DNA of 54,580 nucleotides, taken from an uncultured Kiritimatiellota bacterium (lineage in GTDB: Bacteria > Verrucomicrobiota > Kiritimatiellia > RFP12 > DVOR01). This document shows positions 9,415-18,557 of the stretch, in pieces. A program made the translations under genes and the position numbers. The DNA lies in NCBI GenBank assembly GCA_944389565.1, contig CALXMV010000014.1, positions 1 through 54,580 on the forward strand. Direction: 5' to 3'. How positions within the stretch are numbered: the stretch's first letter is position 1; every line of letters starts with the position of its first letter. The notes beneath the pieces are model-generated. The model did no database searches and was not told the DNA's origin. It saw nothing but the letters and a program-made list of their open reading frames with translations.

Positions 9415-9443
9415 TTGACTTTTGCTGGGGGGGGGGGTATAAT
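9415..9443 (+). promoter_or_regulatory. Promoter with an 11-G tract in its spacer
   Basis: TTGACT at 9415-9420 and TATAAT at 9438-9443 are separated by exactly 17 bases, the last 11 of which (9427-9437) are all G. It drives the PEP-CTERM gene at 9477. Changing the tract length by one or two would move the spacer off the optimum, the same layout as known phase-variable promoters with homopolymeric spacers. Confidence 0.85.
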
Positions 9444-9476
9444 GACCGTATCATTATCTTCAGTGGAGGATTATCC

Positions 9477-10145
9477 ATGGTTCGGACAGGATTTCTTTTG
9501 TTTGCCGTTTGCGCCGCGGCCGTCGTGCGTGCGGCATCGGCGGATTGGTCGGATTGGGCGACCTCGGGGCAGCAGGCGCTCACGGAGAACTCGTGGTCGA
9601 AAGCGACGAATGGCGGCGACGCCTTCCAGTATTCCGGGAACGGCGATTTCGCCTTTCGCGTCTCTTACATCCTCTCCGCGGATGGGCTCGTCTCGGGCAG
9701 CGCGTGGGGGCGCTTCCTGCACATCGCCTCGCATACGGATGGTTATGAGTTCCAGAACGGGGCGGGCAATCCGTCGTCGCTCGTCTGGACCAATGGCTCG
9801 CGGGAGGATGTGCACACGGGGACGAACTTGGATGCTTTGGTTGAGCGGGACGGGCGTCTTGACTTCGCGTTTGAGTATATCGACGCGGAGGGGATGCTTT
9901 ATTTCCTGGTGAACGACGTTGTCGTGGACAGCGCCGCGATCGACATCAATGCGTGGGTGACCTTCAGCGGCGGGACGGGTAACCGGTCTTTGGATCGCAT
10001 CTTCAAGCTGGATGGGTCGGTCTCGTACGAATACGCGTTCTCCACGACGCGCGTGCCAGAGTCGGAGGTTCCCGAGCCGACGGCGTTGGCGCTGCTCGCG
10101 TTGGGGGCGGGGGCCTTGGCTTTGCGCCGCCGTGCCGGGCGGTGA
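9477..10145 (+). CDS. Secreted PEP-CTERM-type protein
   Basis: 222-residue exported protein of unknown function. It has an N-terminal signal peptide (VRTGFLLFAVCAAAVVRA then ASA), a central ~170-residue beta-rich domain with many aromatic and Asn/Gly residues reminiscent of lectin-like or concanavalin-like folds (inference only), and a C-terminal sorting tail: VPEPTALALLAL, a hydrophobic stretch and a final RRR cluster. PEP-CTERM tails are recognised and processed by exosortases in other bacteria; no exosortase is encoded in this window. GGAGGA ends eight bases before the ATG. Expression may be phase-variable because of the poly-G promoter immediately upstream. Confidence 0.85.
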   Translation: MVRTGFLLFAVCAAAVVRAASADWSDWATSGQQALTENSWSKATNGGDAFQYSGNGDFAFRVSYILSADGLVSGSAWGRFLHIASHTDGYEFQNGAGNPSSLVWTNGSREDVHTGTNLDALVERDGRLDFAFEYIDAEGMLYFLVNDVVVDSAAIDINAWVTFSGGTGNRSLDRIFKLDGSVSYEYAFSTTRVPESEVPEPTALALLALGAGALALRRRAGR

Positions 10146-10168
10146 GGCCGTTCCCGTGCGACGGTGAG

Positions 10169-10199
10169 AGGGCGGGGCGTTTGGGCGCCCCGCCCTTTT
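10169..10199 (+). terminator. Intrinsic terminator after the PEP-CTERM gene
   Basis: AGGGCGGGGCG (10169-10179) pairs with CGCCCCGCCCT (10186-10196) around a 6-nt loop and is followed by TTT, 24 bases beyond the stop codon. Confidence 0.85.
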
Positions 10200-10239
10200 G
10201 TCGCCGCACCGCATCGCGCCGGAACCGTTTTTCGCGTGC

Positions 10240-10268
10240 TTGCCCAATGGGTTGCGGTGTGCTACAAT
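10240..10268 (+). promoter_or_regulatory. Promoter of the zinc-ribbon/EIIA gene
   Basis: TTGCCC at 10240-10245, a 17-nt spacer and TACAAT at 10263-10268 preceded by TGC. The leader is about 40 bases and contains GGAG nine bases before the ATG. Confidence 0.75.
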
Positions 10269-10315
10269 GGTGGCAAACGGCAGAGGAGAGAGCCCCGCCG
10301 GAAAACGGAGTCATC

Positions 10316-11149
10316 ATGAAAAGCATCGTCAATCAGCTTTGCCAGCTTCAGGATCTGATTTTGGTGCGCGATGAGCATCGCGCGACGGGGGACGGCGCGC
10401 ATCTCGCCACGCTCAACGCCTCCATCGACACGATGATCGAGGCGCTTCCCTCCAATGTGCGCGGTTTTTTCCAGCGGCTTTACAACCGCGACCATGTGCT
10501 GATGGCGCCGGTGCACAATGGGTGTTGCGCCGTCTGCGGGATGCGTCTGCCCATCAGCCAGATCCAGTCCGTCCGTCAGTGCAAGACGTTGCAGATGTGC
10601 CCGGGGTGCGCGCGGATTCTTTTCGAGGAGCTCGACGCCCCGCAGTGGGTCGGCGCCAGTCCGACCCGCGCCGAACCCCGCAAGAACGGCATCTCGCGTT
10701 TCTCGGCCGAGTCGCTCATGATTCCCGACCTGGTCGCCGGCTCCGCGGCGGACGCCATCGAGTTGCTCGCCGGCAAGATGGAGTCCGGCGGGTTCGTCTC
10801 GCACGCCGACAAACTCATCGCCTCCGCGCTTGAGCGTGAGTCCATCCTCAGCACGGCGATGGAGCATGGGCTTGCCTTCCCGCACGTGCGCGGGGTCGAA
10901 GGTGGATCGCTCACGCTTGCCTGCGGCGTGAGCAAGGAGGCGTTCAAGTGGGATCCCGCCGGGACCCCGATCAACATCGTCTTCCTGATCACCATCCCCA
11001 CGGCCGTGAGCGCGTTTTACATGCGCCTCATCGCCGGGCTCACGGAGGCGTTTCTCAAGGAGGCGAATCGCCAGGCGCTCTTGGAGGCCGAGACGCCCGC
11101 CGCGCTTTGGAAGGCGCTCACCAAGGCCACGCGCTACACCATCAAGTGA
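10316..11149 (+). CDS. C4 zinc-ribbon protein fused to a PTS EIIA (type 2) domain
   Basis: 277-residue two-part protein. The first ~110 residues form a short helical region ending in a C4 zinc ribbon with CxxC pairs at residues 71/74 and 95/98 and the motif MRLPISQ between them; the order and spacing match the C4-type ribbon of CT398/DUF164 proteins. Residues ~125-277 resemble the fructose/nitrogen-type PTS EIIA domain: the phospho-accepting His is residue 190 in GLAFPHVRG, followed by a strand-rich C-terminal half (INIVFLITIP). No EIIB, EIIC, HPr or EI gene is nearby, so a regulatory (PtsN-like) role is more likely than sugar uptake. Start ATG 10316 follows a clear promoter and GGAG; an in-frame extension upstream to 10142 would overlap the preceding gene and its terminator. 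Monocistronic. Confidence 0.82.
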   Translation: MKSIVNQLCQLQDLILVRDEHRATGDGAHLATLNASIDTMIEALPSNVRGFFQRLYNRDHVLMAPVHNGCCAVCGMRLPISQIQSVRQCKTLQMCPGCARILFEELDAPQWVGASPTRAEPRKNGISRFSAESLMIPDLVAGSAADAIELLAGKMESGGFVSHADKLIASALERESILSTAMEHGLAFPHVRGVEGGSLTLACGVSKEAFKWDPAGTPINIVFLITIPTAVSAFYMRLIAGLTEAFLKEANRQALLEAETPAALWKALTKATRYTIK

Positions 11150-11172
11150 GCGCGGCCGCTGGGGGAGGGGCG

Positions 11173-11200
11173 AGGCGCCGGGCGGTGGGGCCCGGCGCCT
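11173..11200. terminator. GC-rich hairpin between convergent genes, probable terminator
   Basis: AGGCGCCGGGC (11173-11183) pairs with GCCCGGCGCCT (11190-11200) around a 6-nt loop, between the convergent EIIA-fusion and PLC genes; its last base is the end of the PLC stop codon. The T-tract is poor on either strand, so efficiency is uncertain. Confidence 0.55.
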
Positions 11201-12099
11201 TATGTTTCGGGGCGTTGCCGTGGGCGGTTGTTGAGGTCGAGGAGGAGGCGATTTCGCTCTGGGGTGACGAAGTCGCGCTGGAGGATGTTGGGGTGGGGGT
11301 GCGGCCAGTCGCGGAGGAGCGCGTCGAGGCGTGGCGCGAGGGCGCGGTCGCGGAAGCGCGGTCCGCGGATGCCCCAGCCGTCGGTGAGCTGGGCCTGGGT
11401 GACGGTCAGGCCGGGGAGGTCGGCCTGTCGGGCCAGGATCGCGGGGAGGTGACGATCGAGGAACCGTTCGGCGGGGCCGGTGTGCCAAGCGGCGACGTAG
11501 AGGGAATGGAGGGGGCGGTCGGGGTGGCGGCCCGCATCGTCGTCGCGCGCGAAATGGCCACGCGTGTCCGCGGCGCCCCAGAAGATCAGGCATTTGCCGC
11601 GCGCTTGGCCGAGGGTGAGGCCATCGACGAAGCGGGTGGGGGAGCGTGCGGGGGGCGCATGGAAGAGGCGGTCGCCGAGAAGGGCGCGCAGGCGTGCGTC
11701 GGCGGCGGCCTCCGCACCGTCCCGGAAGTGGTGGAAATCGAGCAGGAGGGTCTCGCGCGGGTGGGCGGCGAGGAAGGCCGCGCACGTGCGGAGGAGGTCT
11801 TCGAGGCGCCCGCCCGTGGCCGGGCCGTGAAAGAAGGCGGGGTGGCCGTCACCGTCGAGGCAGACGCGGAGATCGAGGTAGCGTGTGCCGGCTTCGAGGA
11901 GTTGGGGCACGGGGAGGTCTTGGCAGGCGGCGAACCAAGGCATTCCCGCGGTGGCGGCGTTGTGCGCACCGGGGATCGCGAGGCTTTTGAGCGGCGTGTC
12001 GTCGGGGAGCGCGGCCATCCAGTCGGCCAAGGGCGGCGGTTCGGCGGCGCGGAGGGTGAGGGCGGCCAGGAGGAGGCCGCAGACGAGGGGCGCGTTCAT
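11200..12099 (-). CDS. Secreted PI-PLC-like phosphodiesterase
   Basis: 299 residues with a signal peptide ([18 protein letters not shown]). The body matches the bacterial phosphatidylinositol-specific phospholipase C fold: SLAIPGAHNAAT holds the likely first catalytic His (residue 46), RYLDLRVCLDG the conserved Arg/Asp strand, and FFHGP the likely second catalytic His (residue 91), followed by LLLDFHHF. Substrate unknown; related proteins cut inositol phospholipids or glycan-linked phosphodiesters. The start ATG overlaps the stop of the propeller gene (ATGA), so it is coupled to it. Last gene of the leftward cluster. Confidence 0.8.
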   Translation of the reverse strand: MNAPLVCGLLLAALTLRAAEPPPLADWMAALPDDTPLKSLAIPGAHNAATAGMPWFAACQDLPVPQLLEAGTRYLDLRVCLDGDGHPAFFHGPATGGRLEDLLRTCAAFLAAHPRETLLLDFHHFRDGAEAAADARLRALLGDRLFHAPPARSPTRFVDGLTLGQARGKCLIFWGAADTRGHFARDDDAGRHPDRPLHSLYVAAWHTGPAERFLDRHLPAILARQADLPGLTVTQAQLTDGWGIRGPRFRDRALAPRLDALLRDWPHPHPNILQRDFVTPERNRLLLDLNNRPRQRPET

Positions 12100-13529
12100 G
12101 GCGCGACTTTGGCGTCCTGCGCGGGCTGTTCGGCGAGGCGGCGGATTTGGCGCGGGGTTCGCGAGGGTGGGGCTTTGGCGAACTCGGGGACGTTGTAGGA
12201 GAGCATCCGGCGGCGGTGGTGGGCGGGGTCGCGCTGGGGGAGGACGAAGGGTTTGCCGAAGCGGCCGGTGGCGGGGTCGAAGTGGGCGATGTAGGGGCGG
12301 GTGTAGGAGCCGTCGTCGCGGCGGGAGGAGAAGACCATCCAGGCGCCGTTGGAGGCGAAGGTGTGGTAACTCTCCACGTCGGGGGAGTTGAGCTCGTCGA
12401 GGGTGCGGATGGCGTTCGTGCGCAGGTCGAGGAGGGCGAGGTCGGCGGTGCGGTGCCAGATGTGGAAGACGCCTTGCGGGCCGAGGGTGAAAACGAGCCA
12501 GCGGCCGTCGGGCGAGACGCGCGGGAGGGTGACGGAGCGGCCGTCGGCGGCGGCGTCGATGAGGACGCGAGGTTTCGTGAAGGTTTTGGAGGCGGGGTCG
12601 AATCCGCGGGCGATGAGGTTGTAGCAGAGGTTGGTGTAGCCGAGGAGAGCCTGGCGGGAACGCGCGTCCTTGTCCTCGGGGATGGAGGGGAAGCCGGGCT
12701 CCGCGGCGACGGAGTAGAGGGTCTTGCCGTCGGGCGACCAGGCGGGGAAACAGTCGAAGAGGTCGGGGTCGATCTCGATGGGGCGCACGGCGTCGGCGTC
12801 GAGGTCGTAGAGGAGCATGTCGCTGCGGGTGTCCAAGACCTCGATTTTGTCGGGGTTGGCGAAATAGAAGGCCTGCATGGTGTCGTTGACGGAGAAGGCG
12901 ACGAACTTTCCGGAGGGGTGCCAGGCGGGGTAAACGCCGGAGGCGAAGAAGGGGCCGACCTTGAGATTGCGTTTTCGCCCCGGGTCGTCGGCGCCGGCGA
13001 AGAGGAGGGTCCCGGGGTTTTCCGCGCGAAGGTGAAAGAGCAGGGTGTCCGGGTCGCCTTGGTTGAAGGCGTGGCAGTTCACGCACTGGGAGTCGGTGGA
13101 TTGGAGGTTGGTGTAGAGGGGGTGTTCGTCGAAGGTGGTGAGGTCGCGCCAATAGAGGCCCATCGCCTTGTAGTTCTCGTAGCCCGGGGGGATGAGGCGG
13201 TAGGCGAGCACGGGGTCGATGGTCTCGCGGGCGACGGTGTTCGTGGCGCAGAGGAGCGTCTCGCCGCCGGCGCGGACGGTCACGGTGTAGGCGGGCGAGC
13301 GGAGGAGGTCGCGCCAGAAATCGGCGGGGATGCGGACGCGCGGGCCGAAATCGCGCGTGTGCGTGCCGTCGCCGAGCGTGACGGTCGTGCCGTCCGGCGC
13401 GTCTACGACGTCGAAGTTCAGCGGGGCGATGTTCGGCGGGATGGTGAGGCCGGTGTAGTCGGGCTGGAGGGAGACGGCCCGGAGTGCCCCGGCCAGGAGG
13501 GCGGTCATGCAAACGGCGAGCGGCTTCAT
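12096..13529 (-). CDS. Exported TolB-like beta-propeller with a CxxCH heme motif
   Basis: 477-residue exported protein with an N-terminal signal peptide ([18 protein letters not shown]). The middle and C-terminal parts contain WD40/TolB-type blades ([66 protein letters not shown]). Before the propeller is one CVNCH at residues 149-153, which would bind a c-type heme if cytochrome maturation exists, flanked by a region resembling the N-terminal part of Bacteroidetes TolB-like proteins annotated as PD40-domain proteins. Function unknown. Both ends overlap neighbours by 4 bases (ATGA), so it is coupled to the upstream methyltransferase and the downstream PLC. Confidence 0.8.
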   Translation of the reverse strand: MKPLAVCMTALLAGALRAVSLQPDYTGLTIPPNIAPLNFDVVDAPDGTTVTLGDGTHTRDFGPRVRIPADFWRDLLRSPAYTVTVRAGGETLLCATNTVARETIDPVLAYRLIPPGYENYKAMGLYWRDLTTFDEHPLYTNLQSTDSQCVNCHAFNQGDPDTLLFHLRAENPGTLLFAGADDPGRKRNLKVGPFFASGVYPAWHPSGKFVAFSVNDTMQAFYFANPDKIEVLDTRSDMLLYDLDADAVRPIEIDPDLFDCFPAWSPDGKTLYSVAAEPGFPSIPEDKDARSRQALLGYTNLCYNLIARGFDPASKTFTKPRVLIDAAADGRSVTLPRVSPDGRWLVFTLGPQGVFHIWHRTADLALLDLRTNAIRTLDELNSPDVESYHTFASNGAWMVFSSRRDDGSYTRPYIAHFDPATGRFGKPFVLPQRDPAHHRRRMLSYNVPEFAKAPPSRTPRQIRRLAEQPAQDAKVAP

Positions 13530-14371
13530 GCTTGCCACCGGGCATAGGCGCCGGAGGGCAGGGGAAAGGCCTCCTCGGCGCCGGTGAGGAGCATCTCCCC
13601 GGAGGCGATCGTGCCGCCGAGCCCGCGGAGCGCCTGGGTGAGGACGTTTCCGAGGACGACCGGCGTGTGCCCCGGCGTGTGGGCGGAGAGGAGCATGAAG
13701 GCCGGGGTGTCGGAGAGCAACGCGCGGCAGAGCCGGAGCGTCTCGGTGAGGTCGCGCTCGATCTTGTAGGTCTCACCCTTCGCGCCGCGCCCATAGGTGG
13801 GCGGGTCCAGGATGATGCCGTCGTAGCGGCGTCCCCGGCGGATCTCGCGCCCCAGGAAGGTGTGCGCGTCGTCGACGATCCAGCGGATGGGGTGGGCGTC
13901 GAGGCCGTTGAGCGAGGCGTTGGCACGGGCCCATTGGACCATACCCTTGGAGGCGTCGAGGTGGCAGACCTCGGCGCCGGCGCGTGCGGCGGCCAAGGTG
14001 GATCCGCCGGAGTAGGCGAAGAGGTTGAGCACCCGGAGCGGGCGTCGCGCGGCGGCGACGCGCTCGCGGATCCACGCCCATTGGGCGCGTTGCTCGGGGA
14101 AGATGCCCAGGTGGCCGAAGTCGGTGCCGGAGAGGCGGAAACGCGTGCCGTCCACGGCGATGACCCACTCCTGCGGGAGGCGCGCGCGTCCGTGCCAACG
14201 GTTCCCGCCCTCGCGGTCGAAGGTCGCGTCGGCCTGTTTCCAGAGCGTGGGGCGCTGGGGTTGCCAAACGGCCTGCGCGCAGGGGCGGGCGAGCGTCACG
14301 GCGCCGAAGCGTTCGAGTTTCGCGCCGCCGCCGCTGTCAAGGAGGGCGTACCCGTGGGGATCTTGCGTCAT
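13526..14371 (-). CDS. Class I SAM-dependent methyltransferase, RlmI-like catalytic domain
   Basis: 281 residues. The SAM-binding motif I is [19 protein letters not shown], preceded by [14 protein letters not shown]; motif IV is [13 protein letters not shown], matching the family of rRNA large-subunit cytosine methyltransferases and relatives (PF10672 type). The N-terminal PUA domain of true RlmI is absent, so the target is not certain. Its start overlaps the rnc stop and its stop overlaps the propeller start, both as ATGA, consistent with an rRNA-processing pair with rnc. Confidence 0.85.
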   Translation of the reverse strand: MTQDPHGYALLDSGGGAKLERFGAVTLARPCAQAVWQPQRPTLWKQADATFDREGGNRWHGRARLPQEWVIAVDGTRFRLSGTDFGHLGIFPEQRAQWAWIRERVAAARRPLRVLNLFAYSGGSTLAAARAGAEVCHLDASKGMVQWARANASLNGLDAHPIRWIVDDAHTFLGREIRRGRRYDGIILDPPTYGRGAKGETYKIERDLTETLRLCRALLSDTPAFMLLSAHTPGHTPVVLGNVLTQALRGLGGTIASGEMLLTGAEEAFPLPSGAYARWQA

Positions 14372-15048
14372 GGCGAATCCTTTTCGCGCAGGTCATCGAG
14401 CAAAAGCCGCGCGGCCTCCGTCTGGGCGCGCTTGATGGTCGGGCCGAAGCCTTCGGCGGTTTTGCCGAAACACGTGACGGCGCATTGGAAGAGCGGCGCA
14501 TGGGTCGGGCCTTGGCGGCCCAGCACCCGATAGGTCGGCAAGGGCACGCCGCGGCGCTGGGCTATCTCCATCAGCGTGCCTTTCGGGTTCTCGATCGGCG
14601 AGACGCTGTAACTCTCGGCCAGAAACTCGTCCTTGCGGTAGAGCGCCTTGATGAAGCGCTTGGCGGCTTTGCGCCCGCCATCGAGCCAGGCCGCGCCGAG
14701 CACCGCCTCGAAGGCGTCCACGCGCGCCTTGTCGCGGTCGTGGCAGGCGGTGAGCGCCAGGCCGTCGAGCCCGCGCTCGAACCAGGTGCCGAGCCGCGGG
14801 AGGCGCGCTAGGATGGCGGCGGTGGAGACGAGCCCGGTGCGCAACGCGGTGAGCCGGCCCTCGTCGGCGTCGGGGTGGAGGTTGTAGAGTTTCTCGGAGA
14901 TGAGCAGTTCGAGCACGGCGTCGCCGAGGAACTCCAACCGTTGGTTGTCCGGGTCAGGGCGGTTCGGCGCCGGCACGGTGAGCGCCCGGCGCAGCAGCGC
15001 CGGGTCACGGAAGGCGTAGGGGATGGGGTCGTCGTCTCCGGCGCTCAC
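14368..15048 (-). CDS. rnc: Ribonuclease III
   Basis: Double-strand-specific endoribonuclease for rRNA and mRNA processing. The 226-residue product has the signature [15 protein letters not shown] near residues 35-49, the second acidic site [15 protein letters not shown] and a C-terminal double-stranded-RNA-binding domain ([14 protein letters not shown] through the final [15 protein letters not shown]). The start is GTG 15048, seven bases after the SPFH stop; no better upstream start exists. It is usually next to ribosomal or acyl-carrier genes; here it sits in an envelope-gene cluster. Confidence 0.95.
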   Translation of the reverse strand: MSAGDDDPIPYAFRDPALLRRALTVPAPNRPDPDNQRLEFLGDAVLELLISEKLYNLHPDADEGRLTALRTGLVSTAAILARLPRLGTWFERGLDGLALTACHDRDKARVDAFEAVLGAAWLDGGRKAAKRFIKALYRKDEFLAESYSVSPIENPKGTLMEIAQRRGVPLPTYRVLGRQGPTHAPLFQCAVTCFGKTAEGFGPTIKRAQTEAARLLLDDLREKDSP

Positions 15049-15055
15049 GGGGCGG

Positions 15056-15976
15056 TCACGCCTTTCGGGGGAGGACGGAGCTGGCGACCTTGACGACGGA
15101 GGCGATGTCGGCGAGGTTGGAGGGGAGGATGAGGGTGTTGCCCTCCTTGGCCAGCTTGCCGAACTCGGTGAGGTACTGCTCGGCGAGGCGGAGGTTCACG
15201 GCGTCCACGCCGCCGGCGTTTTCACTGATGGAGCGGGCGATGGAGGCGAGGCCTGCGGCGGTCGCCTCGGCGACGAGCTGGATTTCCTGCGCGCGGCCCT
15301 GCGCCTCGTTGATCCGGCGCTGCATCTCGCCCTCGGAGCGGGCGATGGCCTCCTGCTTGTCGCCCTCGGCGCGGTTGATCTTGGCCTGGCGCTCACCTTC
15401 GGACTCGGCGATCATGGCGCGCTTCTCGCGCTCGGCGCGCATTTGCTTTTCCATGGCGTCATGGATGGCGCGGGGCGGGGTGATGGATTTGATCTCGTAG
15501 CGCATGACCTTGACGCCCCACGGGTTGGCGGCGGCGTCGACGGCGTTGCAGATGGCGGCGTTCATGGACTCGCGGACGTTGAAGATGGTGTCGAGCTCCA
15601 GCTTGCCGATCTCCGAGCGCATGGTGGTCATCGCCAGCTGGGTGGTGGCGATGAGGTAGTTGTCGATGCCGTAGGAGGCCTTCACGGGATCCATCACCTG
15701 CAGGTAGATGATGCCGTCGACCTCGACGGTGATGTTGTCCTTGGTGATGCACTGCTGCGGGGGGACGTCGAGCGGCGTCTCCTTGAGCGTGCGCTTGTAG
15801 GCCACGCGGTCGAAGAAGGGCAGCAGGATGTGGAAGCCGGCCTCCAGCGTGGCGTTGTACTTGCCCAGACGCTCCACGATGTAGGCCGAGCGCTGGGGCA
15901 CCACCACCGCCGTCTTGAAGATGGCGACGACCACCACGATCAGGAGGACGATGACGAAAATGGCGGATAGGGGCAT
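15056..15976 (-). CDS. SPFH/band-7 (stomatin-like) membrane protein
   Basis: 306 residues: one N-terminal membrane anchor (IFVIVLLIVVVVAIF), then the band-7 domain (PQRSAYIVERLGKYNATLEAGFH, MRYEIKSITPP) and a charged coiled coil (MRAEREKRAMIAESEGERQAKINRAEGDKQ). This is the QmcA/stomatin type that oligomerises in the membrane and is usually paired with an NfeD protein, exactly as here, 13 bases downstream of one. GGAAC/AAAGGA precedes the ATG. Likely role in membrane microdomain organisation or protease control. Confidence 0.92.
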   Translation of the reverse strand: MPLSAIFVIVLLIVVVVAIFKTAVVVPQRSAYIVERLGKYNATLEAGFHILLPFFDRVAYKRTLKETPLDVPPQQCITKDNITVEVDGIIYLQVMDPVKASYGIDNYLIATTQLAMTTMRSEIGKLELDTIFNVRESMNAAICNAVDAAANPWGVKVMRYEIKSITPPRAIHDAMEKQMRAEREKRAMIAESEGERQAKINRAEGDKQEAIARSEGEMQRRINEAQGRAQEIQLVAEATAAGLASIARSISENAGGVDAVNLRLAEQYLTEFGKLAKEGNTLILPSNLADIASVVKVASSVLPRKA

Positions 15977-15989
15977 GGTTACGTTCCTT

Positions 15990-16427
15990 TCACTTGACAG
16001 TCAGCGTGATGTTGTCGCGGGCGACGACGGTGGCCGTGGCGCCCTTCGCGATGGGATGGTCGGCGATGGCGCCCCATTCGGCGCCGTGGAGCGACACCCG
16101 CCCCGCGCGCGGCGGCTCGATGGCCGCGACGACCTCGACCACGGCGCCGACGATCCCGTCATCGTCGGCGTCACCGGGCGCGTGCTCCGCCTTGCCTTGG
16201 AGCAACCCCCGGAAGCAACGCCGCCCGACCACGAGCGTCAGCACCGAGGCCACCGTGAAGCAGAGCACCTGCGCCACGAACGACCCCTCCACCGAGGGCA
16301 GGAGCCAGACGGCCACCGCGGTGACGAGCCCGCCGAGACCGAAGAAAAAGATGACGAAGCCGGGGATGACGAACTCCATCAACATGAGCACCAAACCGGC
16401 GATGAGCCACACGAGCGCCAAATCCAT
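15990..16427 (-). CDS. NfeD family membrane protein
   Basis: 145 residues, with two or three hydrophobic segments (WLIAGLVLMLMEFVIPGFVIFFFGLGGLVTA, QVLCFTVASVLTLVVG) and a C-terminal OB-fold domain (GIVGAVVEVVAAIEPPRAGRVSLHGAEW). It is the short NfeD form, without the ClpP-like protease domain, typical of genes next to SPFH partners. GGAGG precedes the ATG at 16427. Co-transcribed with fcl upstream and the SPFH gene downstream. Confidence 0.9.
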   Translation of the reverse strand: MDLALVWLIAGLVLMLMEFVIPGFVIFFFGLGGLVTAVAVWLLPSVEGSFVAQVLCFTVASVLTLVVGRRCFRGLLQGKAEHAPGDADDDGIVGAVVEVVAAIEPPRAGRVSLHGAEWGAIADHPIAKGATATVVARDNITLTVK

Positions 16428-16451
16428 GCCGTCCTCCGTGTTTCCGATCGT

Positions 16452-17420
16452 TCAATGCCCTAGGCGGATGTCGCCGGCGGCGAGCGCGGCGCGGTATTCC
16501 GCGACCGTACGGGCGATGCCCTCCTCCAGGCCGATTCTCGGCGCCCAGCCGAAGGAACGCAGGAGCGAGGAGTCGCAGAGTTTGCGCGGCGTGCCGTCGG
16601 GTTTCGAGGCGTCCCAGCGGATCTCGGCCTCGCATCCGGTGGCCGTGCGCACCATCTCGGCCAGTTGCCGGATGGTCACCTCGCGGCCGGAGCCGACGTT
16701 CATCAGGTCGGGCGGGTTCTCCAGGCCCAGTGCGCACAGGCACGCCTCGGCGAGATCGTCCACGTGCAGGAACTCGCGCAACGGCGTGCCCGTGCCCCAG
16801 AGATCCACGAAGGGGCGCCCCTCCGTCCGCGCCAGCTCGAACTTGCGGATGAGCGTGGGCAGGACGTGCCCGCCCACGATGTCGTAGTTATCGCCCGTGC
16901 CGTAGAGGTTGGTGGGCATGAGCGCGTGATAGAGCACGCCGAAGTCGCGCCGGTAGAACTCGCACAGTTTCAGCCCGGCGATTTTGGCCAGCGCGTAGCC
17001 TTCGTTGGTCTTCTCCAAGGGGCCGGAGAGCAACGCCGCCTCCTGGATGGGCTGGGGGGCCAGGCGGGGGTAGATGCAGGACGAGCCGAGGAAGAGCAGG
17101 CGCCTGACGCCCGCGCGGAAGGCGGCCTCGACCGTGTTGGCCGCGATCATCGCGTTCTCGTAGAGGAAGGTGGCGTTGGCCGCGCTGTTCGCGCCGATGC
17201 CGCCCACCCGGGCCGCGGCGATGACCGCCACGTCGGGCTTGTTCGCGGCGAACCACGCGCGCGTCGCCGCCTGGTCCGTCAGGTCCAGCTCGCGGTGCGT
17301 GGCCGTGAGGATGCGTTCGCACCCTTGGCGGCGCAGGGCGCGCACCACCGCCGAGCCGACCATCCCGCGATGGCCGGCCACGTAGAAGGTCTGTGCCGTG
17401 TCGATCATGGCCGGCCTCAC
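16452..17420 (-). CDS. fcl: GDP-L-fucose synthase
   Basis: SDR-family epimerase/reductase making GDP-L-fucose from GDP-4-keto-6-deoxymannose. The nucleotide-binding motif [10 protein letters not shown] is near the N-terminus; LGSSCIYP and [13 protein letters not shown] carry the catalytic Ser and the Tyr-x3-Lys pair; [13 protein letters not shown] is typical for the family. About 320 residues. GTG 17420 overlaps the gmd stop (GTGA); ATG 17408 is an alternative that removes four residues. Together with gmd it makes the full GDP-mannose to GDP-fucose route, presumably for surface glycan. Confidence 0.95.
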   Translation of the reverse strand: MRPAMIDTAQTFYVAGHRGMVGSAVVRALRRQGCERILTATHRELDLTDQAATRAWFAANKPDVAVIAAARVGGIGANSAANATFLYENAMIAANTVEAAFRAGVRRLLFLGSSCIYPRLAPQPIQEAALLSGPLEKTNEGYALAKIAGLKLCEFYRRDFGVLYHALMPTNLYGTGDNYDIVGGHVLPTLIRKFELARTEGRPFVDLWGTGTPLREFLHVDDLAEACLCALGLENPPDLMNVGSGREVTIRQLAEMVRTATGCEAEIRWDASKPDGTPRKLCDSSLLRSFGWAPRIGLEEGIARTVAEYRAALAAGDIRLGH

Positions 17421-18451
17421 TCCGCGCGCTCGATGACGCGGCCTTCCTTGGCGGCGGCGGCCTCTTGGCGCGCCACGGCCAGGTCGGCCTCGACCATCAT
17501 CTTGACGAGCGCCTTGAAGGTGACCTTCGGCTCCCAGCCCAGCTCGCGGCGGGCCTTCGAGGGATCGCCCAGGAGTTGCTCCACCTCGGCGGGGCGGTCG
17601 TAGCGCGTGTCGTGCTCCACGTACCTTTCCCAGTCGAGGCCGAGGAGCCCGAAGGCCTCCTGGCAGAACTCCTTGACGGAGTGCATCTCGCCGGTCGCGA
17701 GGACGAAGTCGTCCGCACGGTCATGCTGCAGGATGCGCCACATACCCTCCACGTAGTCCCCGGCGAAGCCCCAGTCACGCAGGGCGTTCACGTTGCCGAG
17801 ATAGAGTTTGTCCTGCATCCCCAGCTTGATGCGGGCGGCGGCCATCGTGATTTTGCGCGTCACGAAGGTGGGGCCGCGGCGCGGGCTTTCGTGGTTGAAG
17901 AGGATGCCGTTGGAGGCGAAGAGGTCATAAGCCTCGCGATAGTTCTTCACGGCCCAGAAGCCGTAGAGCTTCGCGACCGCGTAGGGCGAGCGCGGGTAGA
18001 AGGGGGTCGTCTCGCGCTGGGGCACCTCCTGCACCTTGCCGAAGAGCTCCGAGGTCGACGCCTGGTAAAAGCGCACCTTCTTGCCCAGACCCGTCTGGCG
18101 GATGGCCTCCAATAGGCGCATCGTGCCCAACGCCACCACGTCGCCCGTGTAGTCCGGCGCGTCGAAGGAGACGCGCACGTGGCTCTGGGCGGCCAGGTGG
18201 TAGACCTCGTCGGGTTGCGTCTCGTAAATCAGGCGGCACAGCCCCCCCGCGTCCGTCACGTCGCCGTAATGCAGGTGCAGACGCACCCCCGACACGTGCG
18301 GATCCTGGTACAGATGGTCGATGCGCTGCGTGTTGAAGCTCGACGACCGGCGGATCAGGCCGTGCACCTCATACCCTTTCTCCAACAGCAACTCGGTCAG
18401 ATACGACCCGTCCTGCCCCGTGATACCCGTGATAAAAGCGGTTTTGCCCAT
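17417..18451 (-). CDS. gmd: GDP-mannose 4,6-dehydratase
   Basis: First committed step to GDP-L-fucose. 344 residues from ATG 18451, beginning [18 protein letters not shown] with the Rossmann motif, then [23 protein letters not shown], the catalytic Thr/Glu and Tyr-x3-Lys region ([19 protein letters not shown]), [15 protein letters not shown] and the [12 protein letters not shown] segment. AAGGAGT sits well placed before ATG 18451; longer in-frame starts upstream would include the promoter. First gene of the eight-gene leftward cluster ending at 11200. Confidence 0.96.
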   Translation of the reverse strand: MGKTAFITGITGQDGSYLTELLLEKGYEVHGLIRRSSSFNTQRIDHLYQDPHVSGVRLHLHYGDVTDAGGLCRLIYETQPDEVYHLAAQSHVRVSFDAPDYTGDVVALGTMRLLEAIRQTGLGKKVRFYQASTSELFGKVQEVPQRETTPFYPRSPYAVAKLYGFWAVKNYREAYDLFASNGILFNHESPRRGPTFVTRKITMAAARIKLGMQDKLYLGNVNALRDWGFAGDYVEGMWRILQHDRADDFVLATGEMHSVKEFCQEAFGLLGLDWERYVEHDTRYDRPAEVEQLLGDPSKARRELGWEPKVTFKALVKMMVEADLAVARQEAAAAKEGRVIERAE

Positions 18452-18500
18452 GACACTCCTTGGATTGCGGCGAGGCACCTTGCCTCGATGGATGTGCCGC

Positions 18501-18529
18501 ATTATAACAAAGCGGCGGCCGCCGGACAA
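18501..18529 (-). promoter_or_regulatory. Promoter of the gmd cluster
   Basis: Minus-strand TATAAT at 18506-18501 preceded by TGT, and TTGTCC at 18529-18524, with a 17-nt spacer. The leader to ATG 18451 is about 43 bases. Confidence 0.8.
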
Positions 18530-18557
18530 TGCTACGCAAATCAGGGAGGGTACGCAC

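Noticed and set aside
12099..13926. N-terminal two-thirds of a 908-codon minus-strand frame ending at 11200
   Set aside because: Only its last 299 codons, from ATG 12099, are a real gene; the remainder is the wrong frame of the propeller and methyltransferase genes.
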